Source: Gammaproteobacteria bacterium (GTDB lineage: Bacteria; Pseudomonadota; Gammaproteobacteria; SZUA-229). Taken from it: a stretch of 64,000 nt of DNA. A program made the translations under genes and the position numbers. The notes under the pieces were generated by a model that worked only from the letters and a program-made list of their open reading frames with translations, was not told the origin of the DNA and searched no databases. The DNA is taken from positions 18,636 through 82,635 of the forward strand of contig JAGXGK010000042.1 of NCBI GenBank assembly GCA_024636785.1, given 5' to 3'. Shown in pieces: positions 60,600-64,000 of this stretch (position 1 is its first letter; every line of letters starts with the position of its first letter).

Positions 60600-61762
60600 A
60601 CTTACACGAATATCAGGCAAAAAAAGTCTTTGTCGATTACGACCTGCCGGTCCCCAATAATCAGGTGGTACAGGCCTCCGCCGACGTGACTGCGGCGGTG
60701 AGCGCGCTGAAGGGTGAGCGCTGGGTGGTCAAGGCTCAGGTGCACGCCGGTGGTCGCGGCAAGGCGGGCGGCGTCAAACTGGTGGATGATGTTGAAACGC
60801 TCAAACGCACCGTGGGCGAAATGCTGGGCTCGCATCTGGTCACTATACAGACCGGCGCTGCTGGTCAGCCGGTGAATCATGTTTTGATTGAAGAGACCTG
60901 CGACATCGCCCGCGAACTCTATCTTGGCGCAGTGGTCGATCGCGCCACGCGCCGAGTGGTACTGATGGCCTCCACCGAAGGTGGCATGGAGATCGAAAAA
61001 GTGGCGGAAGAGACGCCGGAAAAAATCCTCAAAACCAGCATAAATCCGATCACCGGCCTGCAGCCGTTTCAGGGAAGACAGCTGGCCTTCGGGCTGGGGC
61101 TGGAAGGCGAGCAGGTAAAACAGTTTGCAAAAATACTCGCCGGTCTGGCCAGAATGTTCATCGAAAAAGACCTCAGCCTGGTGGAGATCAATCCACTGGT
61201 GGTGAGCAAAAGCGGCGAGCTGATCTGTCTGGACGGAAAAATAAACGTCGACGATAACGCTCTCTACCGTCAGCCCGAACTGCTGGCCATGCGCGATGTG
61301 GCGCAGGAAGATGAACGCGAAAATCGCGCCAAGGAGTGGGATCTGAATTACATCTCTCTGGACGGCGATATCGGCTGCATGGTCAACGGTGCCGGGCTGG
61401 CGATGGCGACCATGGACCTGATCAAACTCTGCGGTGGCGAGCCGGCGAATTTTCTCGATGTCGGTGGCGGCGCCACCAAAGAGCGGGTCGCTGAAGCATT
61501 CAAAATTATTCTCTCGGATGAAAACGTCAAAGGCATTCTGGTGAATATTTTTGGCGGCATTGTGCGTTGTGATCTGATTGCCGAAGGCATTATCGGCGCC
61601 GCCGAAGAGGTGCAGCTGAACGTGCCGGTGGTAGTGCGCCTCGAAGGCAACAATGCCGAAAGAGGCACGCAGTTGCTGAACGAATCGAAGCTCAATTTAA
61701 TCGCCGCCACCGGTCTGACCGATGCCGCAGAAAAAATCGTCAGCGAGGTGAAAGCCGTATGA
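60596..61762 (+). CDS. sucC: Succinyl-CoA synthetase beta subunit
   Basis: [31 protein letters not shown]. Confidence 0.97.
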   Translation: MNLHEYQAKKVFVDYDLPVPNNQVVQASADVTAAVSALKGERWVVKAQVHAGGRGKAGGVKLVDDVETLKRTVGEMLGSHLVTIQTGAAGQPVNHVLIEETCDIARELYLGAVVDRATRRVVLMASTEGGMEIEKVAEETPEKILKTSINPITGLQPFQGRQLAFGLGLEGEQVKQFAKILAGLARMFIEKDLSLVEINPLVVSKSGELICLDGKINVDDNALYRQPELLAMRDVAQEDERENRAKEWDLNYISLDGDIGCMVNGAGLAMATMDLIKLCGGEPANFLDVGGGATKERVAEAFKIILSDENVKGILVNIFGGIVRCDLIAEGIIGAAEEVQLNVPVVVRLEGNNAERGTQLLNESKLNLIAATGLTDAAEKIVSEVKAV

Positions 61763-62631
61763 GCGTTCTCGTTGATAAATACACCAAAGTGATCTGTCAG
61801 GGTTTCACTGGCAAGCAGGGTACCTTCCATTCCGAACAGGCGATTGCCTACGGCACGCAGATGGTGGGCGGGGTCACCCCCGGCAAGGGCGGGCAGACCC
61901 ATTTGAATCTGCCGGTGTTCAATACCGTGCGCGAAGCGGTGGATGAAACCGGCGCCACCGCCTCGGTGATTTACGTACCCGCACCGTTCTGCAAGGACTC
62001 CATGCTCGAAGCCATCGATGCCGGTGTCGATCTCATCGTCTGCATCACTGAAGGCATTCCCACCCTGGACATGCTCCAGGTGAAAATGGTGGCGGACAGC
62101 GCCGGCACCGTACTCATCGGCCCCAACTGCCCCGGCATCATCACCCCCGGCGAATGCAAAATCGGCATCATGCCCGGCTCGATACACCTGCCCGGCAAGG
62201 TCGGCGTGGTGTCGCGTTCCGGCACCCTCACCTACGAAGCGGTAAAACAGACCACCGACCTCGGTTTCGGTCAGAGCACCTGCATCGGCATCGGCGGTGA
62301 CCCCATTCCGGGCATGAGTTTTATCGACGCGCTCCGGCTGTTCCAGCACGATGAGCAGACCGAAGCAATTCTGATGGTGGGTGAAATCGGCGGCACCGCC
62401 GAAGAAGAGGCTGCTGAGTTTATCCAGCTGGAAGTCACCAAACCGGTCACCGCCTTCATCGCCGGCGGCACCGCGCCCAAAGGCAAACGCATGGGCCACG
62501 CCGGGGCGATTATCGCTGGCGGCACCGGCACCGCCGAAGAGAAGTTCGCCGCACTGAAAGAAGCTGGTGTGCACATCGTGCGTTCACCGGCGGAGCTGGG
62601 TCAGGGCGTGAAGGACGCCACCGGCTGGTAG
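61759..62631 (+). CDS. sucD: Succinyl-CoA synthetase alpha subunit
   Basis: [17 protein letters not shown]; phosphohistidine region GHAGAII. Confidence 0.97.
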   Translation: MSVLVDKYTKVICQGFTGKQGTFHSEQAIAYGTQMVGGVTPGKGGQTHLNLPVFNTVREAVDETGATASVIYVPAPFCKDSMLEAIDAGVDLIVCITEGIPTLDMLQVKMVADSAGTVLIGPNCPGIITPGECKIGIMPGSIHLPGKVGVVSRSGTLTYEAVKQTTDLGFGQSTCIGIGGDPIPGMSFIDALRLFQHDEQTEAILMVGEIGGTAEEEAAEFIQLEVTKPVTAFIAGGTAPKGKRMGHAGAIIAGGTGTAEEKFAALKEAGVHIVRSPAELGQGVKDATGW

Positions 62632-62655
62632 AGCCGGACTTCGTCAGCGGTTGGT

Positions 62656-63252
62656 TTACGCAGAGAGCTTTTTCAGCTGCCGATCATGCAGCCTGCTCAG
62701 CGTAATCAAACCGGCAACCGCACCAAACAGCGCCCAGCCCATGTCGGCCTGGGTATCCCAGACATAACCCTGCGTACCCAGAAAAGACTCCGCCGCCTCC
62801 TCACTCAGCAGCGCCACCCCCCATTCAACCAGCTCGTAAAAAGCGCTGAACGCCAGACAGAAAGAAACGACAAAAAACGACTGCCAGAATGCGCCGTTGA
62901 TAATATTTTTTCGCAGAATAATTTCGCGCGTAATCAGCGCCGGCACAAAGCCCTGCACAAAATGTCCGAGCTTGTCGTAATCGTTGCGGCTGGAACCGAA
63001 CAGCTCTTTGATGTTGTCGAAGAGAGGCACTTCCGCATAGGTGTAGTGTCCGCCGACCATGAGAATAATGGCGTGAATCAGAATCAGAAAATAGACCAGC
63101 GGCGTCAGCCGGAAAGAGTGATAGGTGAACGCCAGCACAATAAAGCCGAGAATGGCGGGCGAGACCTCCAGAAACCAGGTGAGCTGATCTTTGGGATTGA
63201 TGCCCGACCAGATCAGAACAAATAAATAAATGCTGATCCAGAGATATTTGAT
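62656..63252 (-). CDS. DUF2238 (YjdF-like) membrane protein; 5' end extended to a putative ATC start
   Basis: MVGGHYTYAEVPLFD...YDKLGHFVQGFVPALITRE; coding continues upstream of GTG 63138. Confidence 0.75.
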   Translation of the reverse strand: MKYLWISIYLFVLIWSGINPKDQLTWFLEVSPAILGFIVLAFTYHSFRLTPLVYFLILIHAIILMVGGHYTYAEVPLFDNIKELFGSSRNDYDKLGHFVQGFVPALITREIILRKNIINGAFWQSFFVVSFCLAFSAFYELVEWGVALLSEEAAESFLGTQGYVWDTQADMGWALFGAVAGLITLSRLHDRQLKKLSA

Positions 63253-63463
63253 GGCGTTTTCCTCAAACTAAAAATGCCGGTGCTAAGCGCCGATGAAAAT
63301 TAATTATATTGTTGTAGCTTAAACTTGATAAGACTCAATGACTATAAAATCACCAGATGACCTGACACTGTTTTAGAGGCTCATGCCCTCAGCTTTCATA
63401 AAACCGACCTTTAATATTTTTATTTTAACTATTGAGTCCGGCGAGTAACGTACACTCAGATCT

Positions 63464-63889
63464 TTAAGATTTCGGAAAATCCTTTAAGCAGCACTTTCCA
63501 GAAGGATTACGAACTTCACATTCACAAACATGCTCTTTGGTTTCCTTAACCACGAATTCTTTAGCTTCTGGAGTAACCGCCTCCTGTACAGTCACGCCAA
63601 AGCAGTAACACACTAGAGCATTATCAGTCTTTTCTTTTATACCAACGGTAGTGCGTAACGCTGACTTCTTAATAACTGAGTCATCATGGCCAAAGTAAAC
63701 CACATCACATTCTGGATCTTCACAGAAGTAATAATTTTGAACCGTACCACTCCAAAGCCATGGCGTTTGTATGTGATGCAGAATGGTTTTTTCAGAAACT
63801 CCCTTATATTCTCTTCCATTAACGGGGCATCTGTGTGTCTTGTACGTTTCAGTGTTTGAACAAGATTTAGGGCAGCAATCAGACATTGT
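63464..63889 (-). CDS. CopZ-like Fe-S/copper metallochaperone candidate
   Basis: Cys-rich: SDCCPKSC, HRCPVNG, FCEDPECDVVYFG, VCYCFGVT. Confidence 0.65.
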   Translation of the reverse strand, partial: TMSDCCPKSCSNTETYKTHRCPVNGREYKGVSEKTILHHIQTPWLWSGTVQNYYFCEDPECDVVYFGHDDSVIKKSALRTTVGIKEKTDNALVCYCFGVTVQEAVTPEAKEFVVKETKEHVCECEVRNPSGKCCLKDFPKS

Positions 63890-64000
63890 CATCACCTTGG
63901 TTGTGATTATTATTGCTCAATGATAATACACAAGCTAAATGACTGCTATGGGTCGGCAGCGAACTACCGGCTCAGTATCTCAACCGCGTATATGCGGCCA

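Noticed and set aside
61348-62574. 408-aa minus-strand ORF opposite sucC/sucD
   Set aside because: Both sucC and sucD are unambiguous on the plus strand; the antisense frame reflects GC-rich codon bias.

Overview
Gammaproteobacterial chromosomal window, gene-dense, with no transposase, CRISPR array, rRNA or tRNA that I can recognise. Order of contents: (1) an MSHA-like type IV pilus locus (ExeA-like ATPase, secretin, TPR protein, GspE- and GspF-type proteins, PilM/N-, PilO- and MshK-like proteins, two AT-richer prepilin-like genes); (2) a sensor kinase, then an ABC permease, a membrane-anchored protein, a prepilin with a sigma54-type promoter, and an ABC ATPase, resembling the Myxococcus pilS-pilA-pilGHI neighbourhood; (3) an MCE/Mla-type ABC system; (4) lone divergent trpB, frmA/frmB-type formaldehyde detoxification; (5) a nitrogen block with type III and type I glutamine synthetases and ntrBC; (6) GGDEF/EAL, porin, EF-P-like protein, AMMECR1/Memo/radical-SAM trio; (7) a second ExeA-type ATPase and a run of uncharacterised small genes; (8) sucAB-lpd-sucCD. 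Most notable non-gene signals: two copies of a three-hairpin element with covarying stems, each inside a different dispersed intergenic repeat; paired NtrC/sigma54 sites with identical 149-bp geometry upstream of glnN and ntrB; a perfect 18-bp palindrome upstream of the pilin sigma54 promoter; an exact 14-bp tandem duplication frameshifting a NUDIX gene; a DUF2238 gene lacking any canonical start codon; and a 12-codon leader ORF overlapping the sucC start.
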